Assembly: GCA_029465975.1 (NCBI GenBank)
Contig: CM055749.1
Span: forward strand, 15,190,470 to 15,254,469
Length of the DNA: 64,000 nucleotides
From: Dallia pectoralis
Lineage: Eukaryota; Chordata; Actinopteri; Esociformes; Umbridae
Direction: 5' to 3'
The notes below the pieces were generated by a model. That model worked only from the letters and a program-made list of their open reading frames with translations. It ran no database searches and was not told the origin of the DNA. This document shows, one piece after another, positions 1 to 11,059 of this stretch (positions are counted from its first letter, which is position 1; each line of letters begins with the position of its first letter). Both the position numbers and the translations under genes were made by a program.

Positions 1-699
1 GGTGAGATGAGGGCAGATAGACAGGTGAGATGAGGGCAGATAGACAGGTGAGATGAGGGCAGATAGACAGGTGAGATGAGGGCAGATAGACAGGTGAGAT
101 GAGGGCAGATAGACAGATAGAGATAGACAGGTGAGATGAGGGCAGATAGACAGGAGAGATGAGAGCAGATAGACAGGTGAGATGAGGGCAGATAGACAGG
201 TGAGATGAGGGCAGATAGACAGGTGAGATGAGGGCAGATAGACAGGTGAGATGAGGGCAGATAGAGATGAGGGCAGGTGAGATGAGGGCAGATAGACAGA
301 CAGATAGACAGGTGAGATGAGGATAGCAGATGAGGGCAGATAGACAGGTGAGATGAGGGCAGATAGACAGGTGAGATGAGAGCAGATAGACAGGTGAGAT
401 GAGAGCAGATAGACAGGTGAGATGAGGGCAGATAGACAGGTGAGATGAGGGCAGATAGACAGGTGAGATGAGGGCAGATAGACAGGTGAGATGAGGGCAG
501 ATAGACAGGTGAGATGAGGGCAGATAGACAGGTGAGATGAGGGCAGATAGACAGGTGAGATGAGGGCAGATAGACAGGTGAGATGAGGGCAGATAGACAG
601 GTGAGATGAGGGCAGATAGACAGGTGAGAAGAGGGCAGATAGACAGGTGAGATGAGAGCAGATAGACAGGTGAGATGAGGGCAGATAGAGAGGTGAGAA
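1..699. repeat. 23-bp minisatellite (GATA-containing)
   Basis: About 30 head-to-tail copies of a 23-bp unit, roughly gtgagatgagggcagatag plus acag, start at or before the left edge. The order is broken near 111-128 and 265-330 by partial units. Single-base variants (gggcag to gagcag) are scattered through it. Each unit carries AGATAG, a match to the GATA-factor core. No coding role is suggested. Confidence 0.95.
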
Positions 700-1017
700 A
701 TAGAAGGTAATGAAGAGAGTACAGAATAGTGCCAGAAAATATGGGCCAGAGAAGAATAGAGAGAGAATATAACAGAATGAGAGAGAGAGAAATAGTGTGT
801 ATTAATGCAGATGATATACTGTTAAGATAGGGGATATTCACATCATCCCTTGTTTAGTTCATTTATATTGGTCATTAAAATGCAACTCTTTACCACAATC
901 CAACTTTGCCTATTTTGTCTATATTCACAATGACATAATCGCAACATATCTGTCCTGGAAAGCTGTTTTTATTAAGTTGATTTAAAAGCAATAATCTATC
1001 ATACTGCTCAGAACACC
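700..1017. other. AT-rich unique sequence, no gene seen
   Basis: A purine-rich run (GAGAGA near 780-792) follows the array, then ordinary AT-rich DNA. I see no exon-like frame, RNA gene or mobile-element end. Confidence 0.4.
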
Positions 1018-1236
1018 TCAGACAGAATAGGTGACCCCAGATGATGACATGACACAACTTGACCCCTCCGTCGACCAATAGCCAGGCTGGGTCAGACGGG
1101 TGAGAGAACCGCTGAGGGTCAGCCACGTTTCGAGGTTAAAGGTCACACATGTAGCAGTCACCGGGTCTGTGTTTCCGTACTCCCCGTCGGTCATTAAGTA
1201 AAAACACATCCGTCCGGGAGTCCCAAGTGTTACCAT
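1018..1236 (-). other. unassigned exon-like open frame
   Basis: A 72-codon minus-strand frame stands outside any tandem repeat. It contains two cysteines and a short PGYWSTEG stretch that faintly recalls the Trp-Ser-x-x-Gly part of GPS motifs in adhesion receptors. No convincing splice acceptor with a pyrimidine tract precedes it and no donor is obvious. Frames of this length also arise by chance in 64 kb. I do not assign a function; it is listed only because it is one of the few non-repetitive frames with balanced composition. Confidence 0.15.
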
Positions 1237-4200
1237 CTCTCATTTACAACAGCAATTAAAATATGTTTGATTCAGGAGAGGACATCCTTTAGAATTGCAA
1301 AAGGTCACCTAAGGGACAGATGGTGAATGTAAATGGAGGTGATTGTGCGGGTGAGTCTCCCCGGTCTCTCAATAGGCCACAGAGTCAGGGCAGGAATTAA
1401 AAAAACACTAAATCAATCTGTCGCTCTTAAACAAAGACAAGCACATCAAGTTTCCGGCGCACGATCGTTTCTGACAGCAGGCGCACTCTCAGCGGTGAGG
1501 TGGAAGGAGGTCCTTATCGGAATGAGGGGAGCAGGACGAAGAGTCAGTATCTGGAGAGAGGGAGGGAGGGAGAGAAGGAATGAGAGAAAAAATGACAAAG
1601 GAGTGTCAAAACTGTACAGAGATGAGAATGTGTTGTTCTATTTATAGCTCATTAAAATGAAGTTGAATAGAGGGAGACGGACAATAATAATTATAGGAGA
1701 GCGAAAAAGGAACGAGTGCACAGGGTGTGAAAGAGGAAAGGAGGAAAGGATGGAGGAAGGAAGGCACAAGGAAGGTGTGTGAGCTGGCTTGCTGTTAGGT
1801 TGTAACCGTGCCAAGGGACTTGTGTTCTGGTCGGGACGCGTCCCTGCTCTGCCCTGGGGGCAGCCGGAGGCTAGCAGGGCTCTGGGCCTCTCTTGAGTCT
1901 GTAGGACGACCCGGCCAGAGGACACTCAGGGTCCCCGTCCATCTGTGCCAACATCAACAGCCTCTGCCATTCCTTTATCCTTCCTTTGCTTTTGTCGACC
2001 AAACCAACTCTCCGCCCGCAAACCACCAGCACATGGCAGCAAGCAAAGTACTGACCCAGACTGTATTCTGTCAGTACAACCCAGTATGTCTGTAAGCATT
2101 ATCCACATTCAGATGCTCTGTTCTGATTTCTTACTGTCCATTTGCATGAGGTTTCTGGATTGAGGGTCGTAAGATAAAGCCTGTAAGATACTCGATCTTG
2201 GCTTCGGCAGGCCTGTGCGTTACCGTATGCTGCCTGATTTTGAATGGATTTTTGCCTCGTTTTAACAGCTGTAGCGAAACATGTGAGAGACGGCACATCT
2301 TGCCGGGACGTGTTCTCCAGAGTTTGGCTCTGAAGTAAACCCTTGAAAATGATAGTGTAACAGCATCTCTTTCTGGAAGGTCACGGTTGCCACAGAGACC
2401 ATCCACCCACAGAGAAGGCATAAAGGTCCAGTGTAAACTTTCACTTAACGATGATATACAAGCCCTGCAGTTATGTGCACGACTCCATGTTTGATCAAGA
2501 TGCAGCCCACATTTCAAGATTCAAACCGGCAAAGGTTTGGGTAACAATGAGTTCAGGTACGATCAAGTGTATACACATTATTTAAAATACTTCAGAACTG
2601 GATGACAAAAATGTGTATACTTGTCAAACATATATGTGGGCAAACGTTACCTCCAGATAAGCAAACAAATCCAGACAGGACCAACATAGACAACCTCCGT
2701 TTCTTATATAACTTTGGTCAAATCCCACACATAGCATCATTACATACAGTATGTCACAAGGTGGAAACATGTTCACATGTAGCTATTCTGATAAAACACA
2801 ATTCTGTCAAAGTGAACACATCAGCAGTTCTATTACGTTCAATATCAACATATCCAAGTGCAATAAGTCCTTAATCACATGCCATTATGTTCAGTGTCAA
2901 CATATGACAAGCGCTGTTAATTGTCTGAACCAGGCCTCTAGGGGCAGTAATGAGCCTATGTATGGTTAATAGAGTGTCTGTTTGCCAGGTGTTGTTGTCG
3001 GGGGTGGTATATGGGCGTTACCACAACCAACATTCAGTCTGATGCTGGCGAGTTGGTTTACATGAATATGCAACATGTTTATTAGTCAGGACTTTGTTTT
3101 GTTTAGATGGGTTTACATGAATATTCAACATGTTTATTAGTCAGGACTTTGTTTTGTTTAGATGGGTTTTTTTCTGTTTCATCCTGACACTAAGTCCCCT
3201 TTTTGAGGAGAAGCGTCGACTGGGGAAGCTTCCTGATGAGGGGTTGGGAGGAGGAGGTGCTGGCGGTTGTGTGGATGCTCCTGTAACCTCCGTCACCTGA
3301 CAGTGTTGCTCCACCACCTTCCTGCAGCCTGGCCTGAGGACACATTGTGTGCCTGGGCTGCGTCCCAAGCTGCTCCCTGGGAAGCCTGAAATAACTCCCC
3401 TGACGAGGCCCCTGGAGGAGGCAGGTGTACGGGTGGAGCCGCCCCAGCCGGACGCCCCCGGATGAGTCCGGAACAACACGTTTTTGTTACCGTTGGGGGC
3501 GTTGGTGCGACGCTGATTTGTGTGGTGCAGGAACCTTACGGGCCACAGTGATGGAAAAGGTCAAACATGGTTGTTCGACCACTGGCATCTGTGTGATAAT
3601 ATATTGTGTAATGGACATTAATTGGGATGAGAGGAAAATAAAGGAGGAACGATATTAAGGAGAAATGAGAAACTGACAATAATCAAGTGCTGGAAGAAAC
3701 AAAAATACCGATATCTATATCGGCCCAAGTATTGATTAACCATAGGCAGATTCATTGCTTTAGACTAGAAACAGACAGACTTTATCCTGGGTTGCCAAAA
3801 TGGTTAGAGATGCTCACTGTGATTCAATGAATGATATAATATATGCAGTACAGCACTCACTGAGCTGAGCTGACCCTGACTCAACCCTAACCCAAACCCT
3901 AAACCCAGATGTACTATTAAAACAAACAGTCAGTACTTCCCAGGTGCAGAATAATATTGCTTCTCTATGGGATTGAGTTGTATGGTTTTTGACTATGGCT
4001 GTGCATGGATCACTACATATATGACATGAGCCTTACATTTACATCACTGGCATCAAAGTACCTCAATCAGCTTTGTCTGGATACTGGATTATTACAAATG
4101 GCTGTGTTTTGAAACGCAGCTTCACAGAAGGGAATCTGGGTGGATGGATATGCTTGGGAAGCTGTGTCTGGGGGTTATGTCTTTATCTAGTTTATGTGCA

Positions 4201-4871
4201 CTAGGGGTAGAAATAGAGCACTTTGTGTACATTTATCATAAAACACACAGACTAGAATGTAAAATAGCATCTTCCTACACCGTGAACGGCTGTGGTGGAG
4301 TCCAACATAAAGTTGCCAGATAAATTATGTATGACCACACCATAAAAAATATGACAGAGAGCCTCTTAGCTCTCCAGACTGTCAACCATTACTTGATAAG
4401 CACACTTTATGTTTCGCTAAATGTTCACAGAGAATAGCAAACAAACGTTTTTTTTATCATTATATGATACCTACTCGTTCCAAAACAGATGCATTATCTG
4501 GCCTTGCGTAAAAGTTTTGCGAAAAAGATGTACGGCATTAAAATGTCTTTGGATTTCTTTGGAATGCCGTTTTCCTACTGAAAGCTTATGTGACCATTGC
4601 AGTGTTGAGTTGCATGAGCTTTACCCAATCTAACCCGTAGGCCAACAAAACACAACTTCCACAGAAACACTTCATCTGAGATAGACTGTGTGAAAGGGGA
4701 AAACTGTGCTGTTGGTAGAGTTTATCTGATATACCTGATGTGTTTACGGGAATTTGATTTAAGGCTGCCAGAATTTGATTAAGGGGACATTTATGTCAAA
4801 CCCAACTGGAGTGGGATACCGAATGAGTATTTGTATGAACGATACGACGACGTTCACTCTCCCCCTCTCTG
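1237..4871. other. no gene seen; mixed unique sequence
   Basis: Short open frames occur on both strands with no recognisable domain. The stretch holds a 55-bp tandem duplication (listed separately), purine-rich patches at 1555-1600 and 1725-1770, and otherwise ordinary AT-rich DNA. Confidence 0.4.
3056..3165. repeat. 55-bp tandem duplication
   Basis: Two adjacent 55-bp copies (3056-3110 and 3111-3165) begin gtttacatgaatat and end tttagatgg. They differ at one visible base (atgcaa versus attcaa). No copies occur elsewhere in the window. Confidence 0.9.
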
Positions 4872-5398
4872 GCACACACACACACGTGCATGCACACACA
4901 CACACGCCCACGTGCATGTACACACACCCACGCACACACACACACAAACACGTGCATGCACACACACACGCCCACGTGCATGCGCACACACCCGCCCACG
5001 TGCATGCACACACACACACACACAAACACGTGCATGCACACACACACGCCCATGTGCATGCACACACACACACTCCCACATGCATGCACACACACACACC
5101 CACATGCATGCACACACACACACACCCACGTGCATGCACACGTCCCCGTGCATGCACACACAACCACGTGCATGCACACACACACGCCCACGTGCATGCA
5201 CACACACACGCCCACGTGCATGCACACACACACGCCCATGTGCATGCACACACACACGCCCACGTGCATGCACACACCAACGTGCAGGCACAAGTCCACG
5301 TGCATGCACACTTCCACGTGCATGCACACACACACACACCCACGTGCATGCACACACACACCCACGCACGTGCACGCAAACACACACACACGCGCACA
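4872..5398. repeat. CA-rich compound minisatellite with CACGTG sites
   Basis: About 525 bp of (CA)n tracts punctuated by cgcccacgtgcatg gives a unit of about 24 bp. Roughly twenty CACGTG or closely related sites recur, each next to the palindrome TGCATGCA. Much of the sequence alternates purine and pyrimidine, which favours left-handed DNA. Overlapping frames of 180-260 codons on both strands result from the unit lacking stops and are not genes. Confidence 0.95.
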
Positions 5399-7748
5399 GC
5401 AAATGACTTACCTCCTTATGAAGCAGTGTCCACAGTAACCAAGAGGCACTTTGAAAGGACTCCCTTTCTATCCACATTGCACTTATCCGGCACTTATAGC
5501 GACTGTCGCCGTCACATTAGCAGAGCGGAGGCTCGACCGCGGCAGCATAACTAAACATCGGGCCATCATCGCGCTTCTCCCGTGCGCCACACTAAGTGTG
5601 TACTTTCCAGGTGACATGAATAAATCCGTAAAGTTCATCAATCCCCCTCAAGATGACACGCGGGAAGAAGAGGTGGCATTCGCCGCTGTACTCTCCGCCG
5701 ATGGCAGCATTTAGCGTGTGACAAATGGCGTTTCCCAGGCTGTGGGCGTTATAGACAGGACCCAGACGGGGCGCAGTAGACGCCTCACTCAGACGGAATG
5801 ATGAATGGAGGAAGCAGGCCCGACAGGCAGCTTTATTTTTATTACGTCTGTCATCCCTCTACCTTAGCCACGTCTCTTCCGAGAGCAGGGAGATCTATCA
5901 CTCAACTCCGGGAGTGAGACTGGGAGGAGGACAAATCAGAAGAACCGAGGTGGTCCGTAGCACTGAGTTGGACAAGGATAGTAAGGTGGTGGAAAGAAAA
6001 GGAAACGGAGGACGAGAATAAAACATGTTAAAATGAGTTCAGAGATGAACAATTATGTAGTAAATAAACAAGGAGATTATAGGGAGAAAATGAGAGGGAA
6101 TTGGGTTTACGGAGTAATGGACAAGAGAAGGAATTTTATTCAGAGGCTTTTAAAGGCCGTTCTCGGATGTAAGAGGGAATGAGGAAGAGAACGAGACAAA
6201 AGCAGAGAGCATTCCCCATTGAACTTCTCTCTAACTGCTGAGTGAGCAGCACCAGAAACACAGATGACACTTCTAACGGCTGGTGGTAAAAGAGCCCAGA
6301 ATACCCGCTCTGTCCTCTCCCAACTAGGAACGCGGGTGACGTTTAATTTTGTTGTCGAAATGATAAGAAAAAAACATTTGTTTCTTTATTTGGCTCGCGT
6401 CTTCGTGTACTTTATCTATTTGACAGTGAATAAGAAAGTCACTGAGAAGGAGGCAGAGGAGAGAAGAGGAGCAAAGAGGAGGGAAGTGGAGGAACGGGGG
6501 GGGAGGGTGGGGTACTCTGTTATAGGGATGATTCATGGGCCAAGGGCTACATAGCTCATGAGTCAACAATGTACTGTGGGGTGTCTTCGGGGGCGCGCTC
6601 AGCGAGATAGTGTATCAATAGGTGATAAATCTCCCTGCGTTCCCTGGGCGAGGGCACAACAGAGAGCAGCTAGCGTCCTCACAGGTAACACTGGGCATGA
6701 TATCCTCACTACTGTACACACACAGGGGAACCATGTGCAACCATCTGAACACGTGCACCTCACCAACACACATCCCAGCATCTTATTCTGAATAAACCAC
6801 AATAAACCGAGTGTCAACACACTGCCTACGTATATTACGCTCTTTATACACACACACACACACACACACACAGGTAACATTCTGTATCTAACACCACTAC
6901 TGTACAGTATATTACCAATGTTACATGCAGTCCCCAAAGTTTTATCGGTGTTTATCAGTTGTTTTATTTATGTTAAATTCAAAATGCTCAACAGTCACAC
7001 ATGTTCTAAGGAGGCGTCTCCCCACCATAAAACAATCCAGGTTATTCCCAACTAGGAATGTTTTGTCAGAAACTGGCTTGTGGTAATTAATTGTATAATT
7101 TAAACATGTTTAGCATTTATTTTATTGAATTCAATACCATCAGTTTGGTTTGAGGCAGAACATGTGATTGTTTAAAAACATATTTTAAGCTAATTGACGT
7201 GTTATAGAAAATAAATGCATTTCACTGAAATATTTACTTTGTATATCATTTAGCAAAAGGGTAGAGCTGTTTCTAGACATGCATATTTAGACCATTCTGC
7301 TTTCATTAAGACTTTGCTGCACCCCTGTGTTTTCTAAAGTGACAATATTCATGTTAAATCTTTCTGATTGTGCTATTTGTATGAATTTAACTTATTCATT
7401 GTTTTAATATAGAGAATAGAAAATCATTTTGCAGTGGTGTTTTAGGACCTTGTAGATATATTTCAAAAAGCTAATTATTACATACAGATTTGTCCTTACG
7501 GCCAACGTGCAAAAACATCTTGTGAAACAGAAATGTAACAACGTGTTTTTTGGTATGCAAATTATTAGTGTATATGTTGTATTTACAAGATATAAGAAAA
7601 CAACATTTATTTAAAAGGTGAAATATCAAGCTTCCATATCCATTTCTTCCCCATTTTCACAGCACCAGGACTCAGATTAGCTTTAATTATTCATTTAAAT
7701 ATAGGTGTGTGTCTGTGATATCATGTTTAACACTCATACAGCGTCAGA
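5399..7748. other. no gene seen; one CpG-enriched patch
   Basis: About 5490-5720 is noticeably richer in CpG than its surroundings, but has no recognisable promoter motif or ORF. 6470-6510 is purine-rich. The remainder to the LTR element is AT-rich and featureless apart from a CA tract at 6848-6872. Confidence 0.35.
6848..6872. repeat. (CA)n microsatellite
   Basis: About twelve uninterrupted CA dinucleotides. Confidence 0.95.
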
Positions 7749-7753
7749 ACAAC
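7749..7753. other. target-site duplication, left (ACAAC)
   Basis: ACAAC lies directly before the TGTAACG start of LTR1 and recurs directly after LTR3 at 11449-11453. A 5-bp duplication is usual for Ty3/Gypsy-type integrases. Confidence 0.85.
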
Positions 7754-8111
7754 TGTAACGTGTGGTGATTGTTGGGTACTGCACCGTCTGGTTTCGGGTG
7801 TTCCACTTCCTTAGTTCACAGCTGGGTGTAATGTTGTCATTAGTTCGGGCTATAAAGGTTTTCTAGGAAGTCACCTCGTTGCTTATCATTGTTTGTTTCT
7901 ACGTCACATTGGTTAGAGGTGAGTGTTATCTGGGGACAAACTTGTTGTGTGAATGTTTTATTATAAGACGCTATACGCGCACTATCATTTGCAGTTTGCA
8001 CCAGTTAGTCCTTTTTCCGCCATACTCGGTTTGTTTTATGTTGTGTTGTTGTGAATAAATATAAGACTCTGCACATGGCTTTCACCGCACTACGCCGCTC
8101 CATCCGTAACA
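7754..8111 (+). repeat. LTR1 (358 bp), the only copy with its full promoter region
   Basis: It runs from TGTAACG to CGTAACA. It carries a TATA box at 7851-7856, a predicted start near 7881 and AATAAA at 8054-8059. The other two LTRs in the array have lost the TATA box or the whole promoter through separate deletions. The final bases are CGTAACA here and CGTGACA in the other LTRs. Confidence 0.85.
7851..7890 (+). promoter_or_regulatory. LTR1 core promoter and predicted transcript 5' end
   Basis: TATAAA at 7851-7856 is followed 30 nt later by GCTTATCATT (7881-7890). That spacing is right for the first bases of the transcript. The same ten bases are the exact reverse complement of 8113-8122, just inside the LTR. 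This pairing is the basis of the self-priming proposal. Confidence 0.65.
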
Positions 8112-8112
8112 G

Positions 8113-8122
8113 AATGATAAGC
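8113..8122 (+). promoter_or_regulatory. putative self-priming primer-binding site, copy 1
   Basis: AATGATAAGC begins two bases after the LTR end at 8111 and is complementary to 7881-7890. The region does not begin with TGG, which a tRNA-primed site normally does. The ATG of the ORF (8114-8116) lies within it. The second copy has the same ten bases at 9806-9815. Confidence 0.65.
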
Positions 8123-9391
8123 CACCCAAGAAGCCCGCAGAGCCGGGCGGTGAGTGGATTCCTCGGAGGGGCAAGCTATAGCGCTCCGAGGTATGAAGCT
8201 CACCGTCAACCCACGGAGCAGCAGGAGCAGCGCTACACCTGGCAGGGTGATTGGGGGTCCGACTCCCTCTCCTTGGATGATGAGGAGGCAGTCTACGAGC
8301 GAGTGGATGAGGACTCTCTGGAAGACGCCCTGCTATGGGATCCCGTCCTCAGTCGACTAGTCCCCGCAACATCGGACGTCGGCTGGGGCGGGCAGAAGAC
8401 GCCGCCCACTGTTCTGGGGCTGCAGCCAGGGCCAGCAAGAGCCCTGGAGCTACAGCCAACATCCCAGCTCCAGCTGGATGAGGACCCATTTCGGCCACCT
8501 ACCTCTGGGACAGAGAAATCCCCGGAGGGTTTACATCAGCAGCCCCCGGCTGTGATTAGGGCGTGGTGGAGGGCATGGCTGGACTTTCAAGATCTGACGC
8601 CAGCGCCCGAGATGGCCGCCGCCGCCACGCCAGCGCCCGAGATGGCCGCCGCCGCCACGCCAGCACACGAGATGGCCGCCGCCGCCACGCCAGCACACAA
8701 GATGGCCGCCGCCGCCACGCCAGTGCCCGAGATGGCCTCAGCTATGCCTGCGCCCGAGATGGCCTCAGCTACGCCTGCGCCCGAGATGGCCTCAGCTACG
8801 CCTGCGCCCGAGATGGCCTCAGCTACGCCTGCGCCCGAGATGGCCTCAGCTACGCCTGCGCCCGAGATGGCCTCAGCTACGCCTGCGCCCGAGATGGCCT
8901 CAGCTACGCCTGCGCCCGAGATGGCCTCAGCTTCCCCTGAGATGGCCTCAGCTACGCCCGAGATGGCCTCAGCTACGCCCGAGATGGCCTCAGCTTCGCC
9001 CGAGATGGCCTCAGCTTCGCCCGAGATGGCCTCAGCTTCGCCCGAGATGGCCTCAGCTTCGCCCAAGATGGCCTCAGCTTCGCCCCGAGATGGCCGCAGC
9101 GACGCTGACGCACCTCCTTCCTCCGCCTGGCCTCCCGGAGTGTTGGCCTCCGCCACGTCGCCCACGATGGCCTCCGCCACGTCGCCAAAGATGGCCTCCG
9201 CCACGTTGCCAAAGATGGCCTCCGCCACGTTGCCAAAGATGGCCTCCGCCACGTCACCCACGATGGCCGCCGCCACGATGGCCGCCGCCACGACGCCCCC
9301 TCAGCCGCTCAAACTGGAGGCCTCTCAGCAGCTCAAGATGGCGATCGGCTACCGAGGCCTATTCAGGGCTGGACCGGTGGTCCTGGACTGA
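8114..9391 (+). CDS. retroelement ORF with in-frame minisatellites, intact copy
   Basis: A 425-codon frame; I chose the ATG at 8114 because it lies inside the primer site next to the LTR, and two relatives start at the same place. The N-terminus is basic (MISHPRSPQSR). Residues about 40-100 are acidic with Trp residues (WQGDWGSDS, DDEEAVYE). Residues about 165-320 are three successive repeat types: 10-residue PAPEMAAAAT-like, seven 9-residue PAPEMASAT, and seven 7-residue PEMASAS/T. A short region of KMASAT units follows, then a unique tail ending GPVVLD. I see no zinc knuckle, protease or polymerase motif. The position suggests a gag-like or RNA-binding role, but that is inference. Upstream in-frame codons to 8051 lie in the LTR and are probably not used. 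Confidence 0.55.
   Translation: MISHPRSPQSRAVSGFLGGASYSAPRYEAHRQPTEQQEQRYTWQGDWGSDSLSLDDEEAVYERVDEDSLEDALLWDPVLSRLVPATSDVGWGGQKTPPTVLGLQPGPARALELQPTSQLQLDEDPFRPPTSGTEKSPEGLHQQPPAVIRAWWRAWLDFQDLTPAPEMAAAATPAPEMAAAATPAHEMAAAATPAHKMAAAATPVPEMASAMPAPEMASATPAPEMASATPAPEMASATPAPEMASATPAPEMASATPAPEMASATPAPEMASASPEMASATPEMASATPEMASASPEMASASPEMASASPEMASASPKMASASPRDGRSDADAPPSSAWPPGVLASATSPTMASATSPKMASATLPKMASATLPKMASATSPTMAAATMAAATTPPQPLKLEASQQLKMAIGYRGLFRAGPVVLD
8605..9285 (+). repeat. coding minisatellite, copy 1 (30-, 27- and 21-bp units)
   Basis: Units share a core GATGGCC. Four of about 30 bp (gatggccgccgccgccacg) are followed by seven of 27 bp (gagatggcctcagctacg plus cctgcgccc), then seven of 21 bp, then degenerate units with gatggcctccgccacg. 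Unit lengths are multiples of three, so copy number can change without breaking the frame. Confidence 0.9.
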
Positions 9392-9487
9392 CCCTTTGGG
9401 TTTGACTGTGGGTCCTCTCCTGTTGCTCCCTTGTGTTCTTTTTATGTTAGGTTGGCTATCTGGGATCTATCCGTTAAATAGGGGTAC

Positions 9488-9804
9488 TGTAACGTGTGGT
9501 GATTGTTGGGTACTGCACCGTCTGGTTTCGGGTGTTCCACTTCCTTAGTTCACAGCTGGGTGTAATGTTGTCATTAGTTAGAGGTTTTCTAGAAGTCACC
9601 TCGTTGCTTATCATTGTTTGTTTCTATCTGGGGACAAAACTTGTTGTGTGAATGTTTTATTATAATTTATTATCATTTGCAGTTTGCACCAGTTAGTCCT
9701 TTTCCGCCGTACTCGGTTTGTTTTATGTTCTGTTGTTGGGAATAAATATAAGACTAAGACTCTGCACATGGCTTTCACCGCACTACGCCGCTCCATCCGT
9801 GACA
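9488..9804 (+). repeat. LTR2 (317 bp), TATA box deleted
   Basis: It aligns with LTR1 throughout but lacks the segment carrying CGGGCTATAAA. It also lacks a second segment downstream of the predicted start (between gtttct and atctgggg). It keeps GCTTATCATT at 9606-9615 and AATAAA. Located between the two internal copies, it probably contributes little transcription. Confidence 0.85.
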
Positions 9805-9806
9805 GA

Positions 9807-11059
9807 ATGATAAGCCACCCAAGAAGCCCGCAGAGCCGGGCGGTGAGTGGATTCCTCGGAGGGGCAAGCTATAGCGCTCCGAGGTATGAAGCTCACCGTC
9901 AACCCACGGAGCAGCAGGAGCAGCGCTACACCTGGCAGGGTGATTGGGGGTCCGACTCCCTCTCCTTGGATGATGAGGAGGCAGTCTACGAGCGAGTGGA
10001 TGAGGACTCTCTGGAAGACGCCCTGCTATGGGATCCCGTCCTCAGTCGACTAGTCCCCGCAACATCGGACGTCGGCTGGGGCGGGCAGAAGACGCCGCCC
10101 ACTGTTCTGGGGCTGCAGCCAGGGCCAGCAAGAGCCCTGGAGCTACAGCCAACATCCCAGCTCCAGCTGGATGAGGACCCATTTCGGCCACCTACCTCTG
10201 GGACAGAGAAATCCCCGGAGGGTTTACATCAGCAGCCCCCGGCTGTGATTAGGGCGTGGTGGAGGGCATGGCTGGACTTTCAAGATCTGACGCCAGCGCC
10301 CGAGATGGCCGCCGCCGCCACGCCAGCGCCCGAGATGGCCGCCGCCGCCACGCCAGCACACGAGATGGCCGCCGCCGCCACGCCAGCACACAAGATGGCC
10401 GCCGCCGCCACGCCAGTGCCCGAGATGGCCTCAGCTATGCCTGCGCCCGAGATGGCCTCAGCTACGCCTGCGCCCGAGATGGCCTCAGCTACGCCTGCGC
10501 CCGAGATGGCCTCAGCTACGCCTGCGCCCGAGATGGCCTCAGCTACGCCTGCGCCGAGATGGCCTCAGCTACGCCTGCGCCGAGATGGCCTCAGCTAGCC
10601 TGCGCCTGAGATGGCCTCAGCTTCCCCGAGATGGCCTCAGCTACGCCCGAGATGGCCTCAGCTACGCCCGAGATGGCCTCAGCTTCGCCCGAGATGGCCT
10701 CAGCTTCGCCCAAGATGGCCTCAGCTTCGCCCAAGATGGCCTCAGCTTCGCCCCGAGATGGCCGCAGCGACGCTGACGCACCTCCTTCCTCCGCCTGGCC
10801 TCCCGGAGTGTTGGCCTCCGCCACGTCGCCCACGATGGCCTCCGCCACGTCGCCAAAGATGGCCTCCGCCACGTTGCCAAAGATGGCCTCCGCCACGTTG
10901 CCAAAGATGGCCTCCGCCACGTCACCCACGATGGCCGCCGCCACGATGGCCGCCGCCACGACGCCCCCTCAGCCGCTCAAACTGGAGGCCTCTCAGCAGC
11001 TCAAGATGGCGATCGGCTACCGAGGCCTATTCAGGGCTGGACCGGTGGTCCTGGACTGA
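9807..11059 (+). pseudogene. retroelement ORF, copy 2, frameshifted within repeats
   Basis: Starts at the same primer-site ATG as copy 1 and reads the same protein for about 200 codons; I see no difference in the non-repetitive part. The frame breaks in the 27-bp repeat block, near 10553 and 10571, where units read gcgccgag instead of gcgcccgag (one C lost). Further irregular units follow at 10590-10630. The frame ending GPVVLD is regained from about 10631 to 11059. It has fewer 27-bp and 21-bp units than copy 1. The damage therefore lies in the repeats, which fits replication slippage rather than long decay. Confidence 0.7.

Noticed and set aside
1..699. CRISPR-like array of regular repeats
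   Set aside because: Units are contiguous with no unique spacers, and the sequence context is vertebrate. It is an ordinary minisatellite. The same applies to the other arrays.
3870..3905. Possible interstitial telomere repeat (ccctaacccaaaccctaaaccc)
   Set aside because: Only about three degenerate TTAGGG-like units, well within chance, with no flanking array.
8587..9291. Minus-strand frame of 234 codons rich in AEAISG
   Set aside because: Antisense shadow of the coding minisatellite of the LTR element. The plus-strand ORF starts at the primer site and has relatives elsewhere; the antisense frame has neither.
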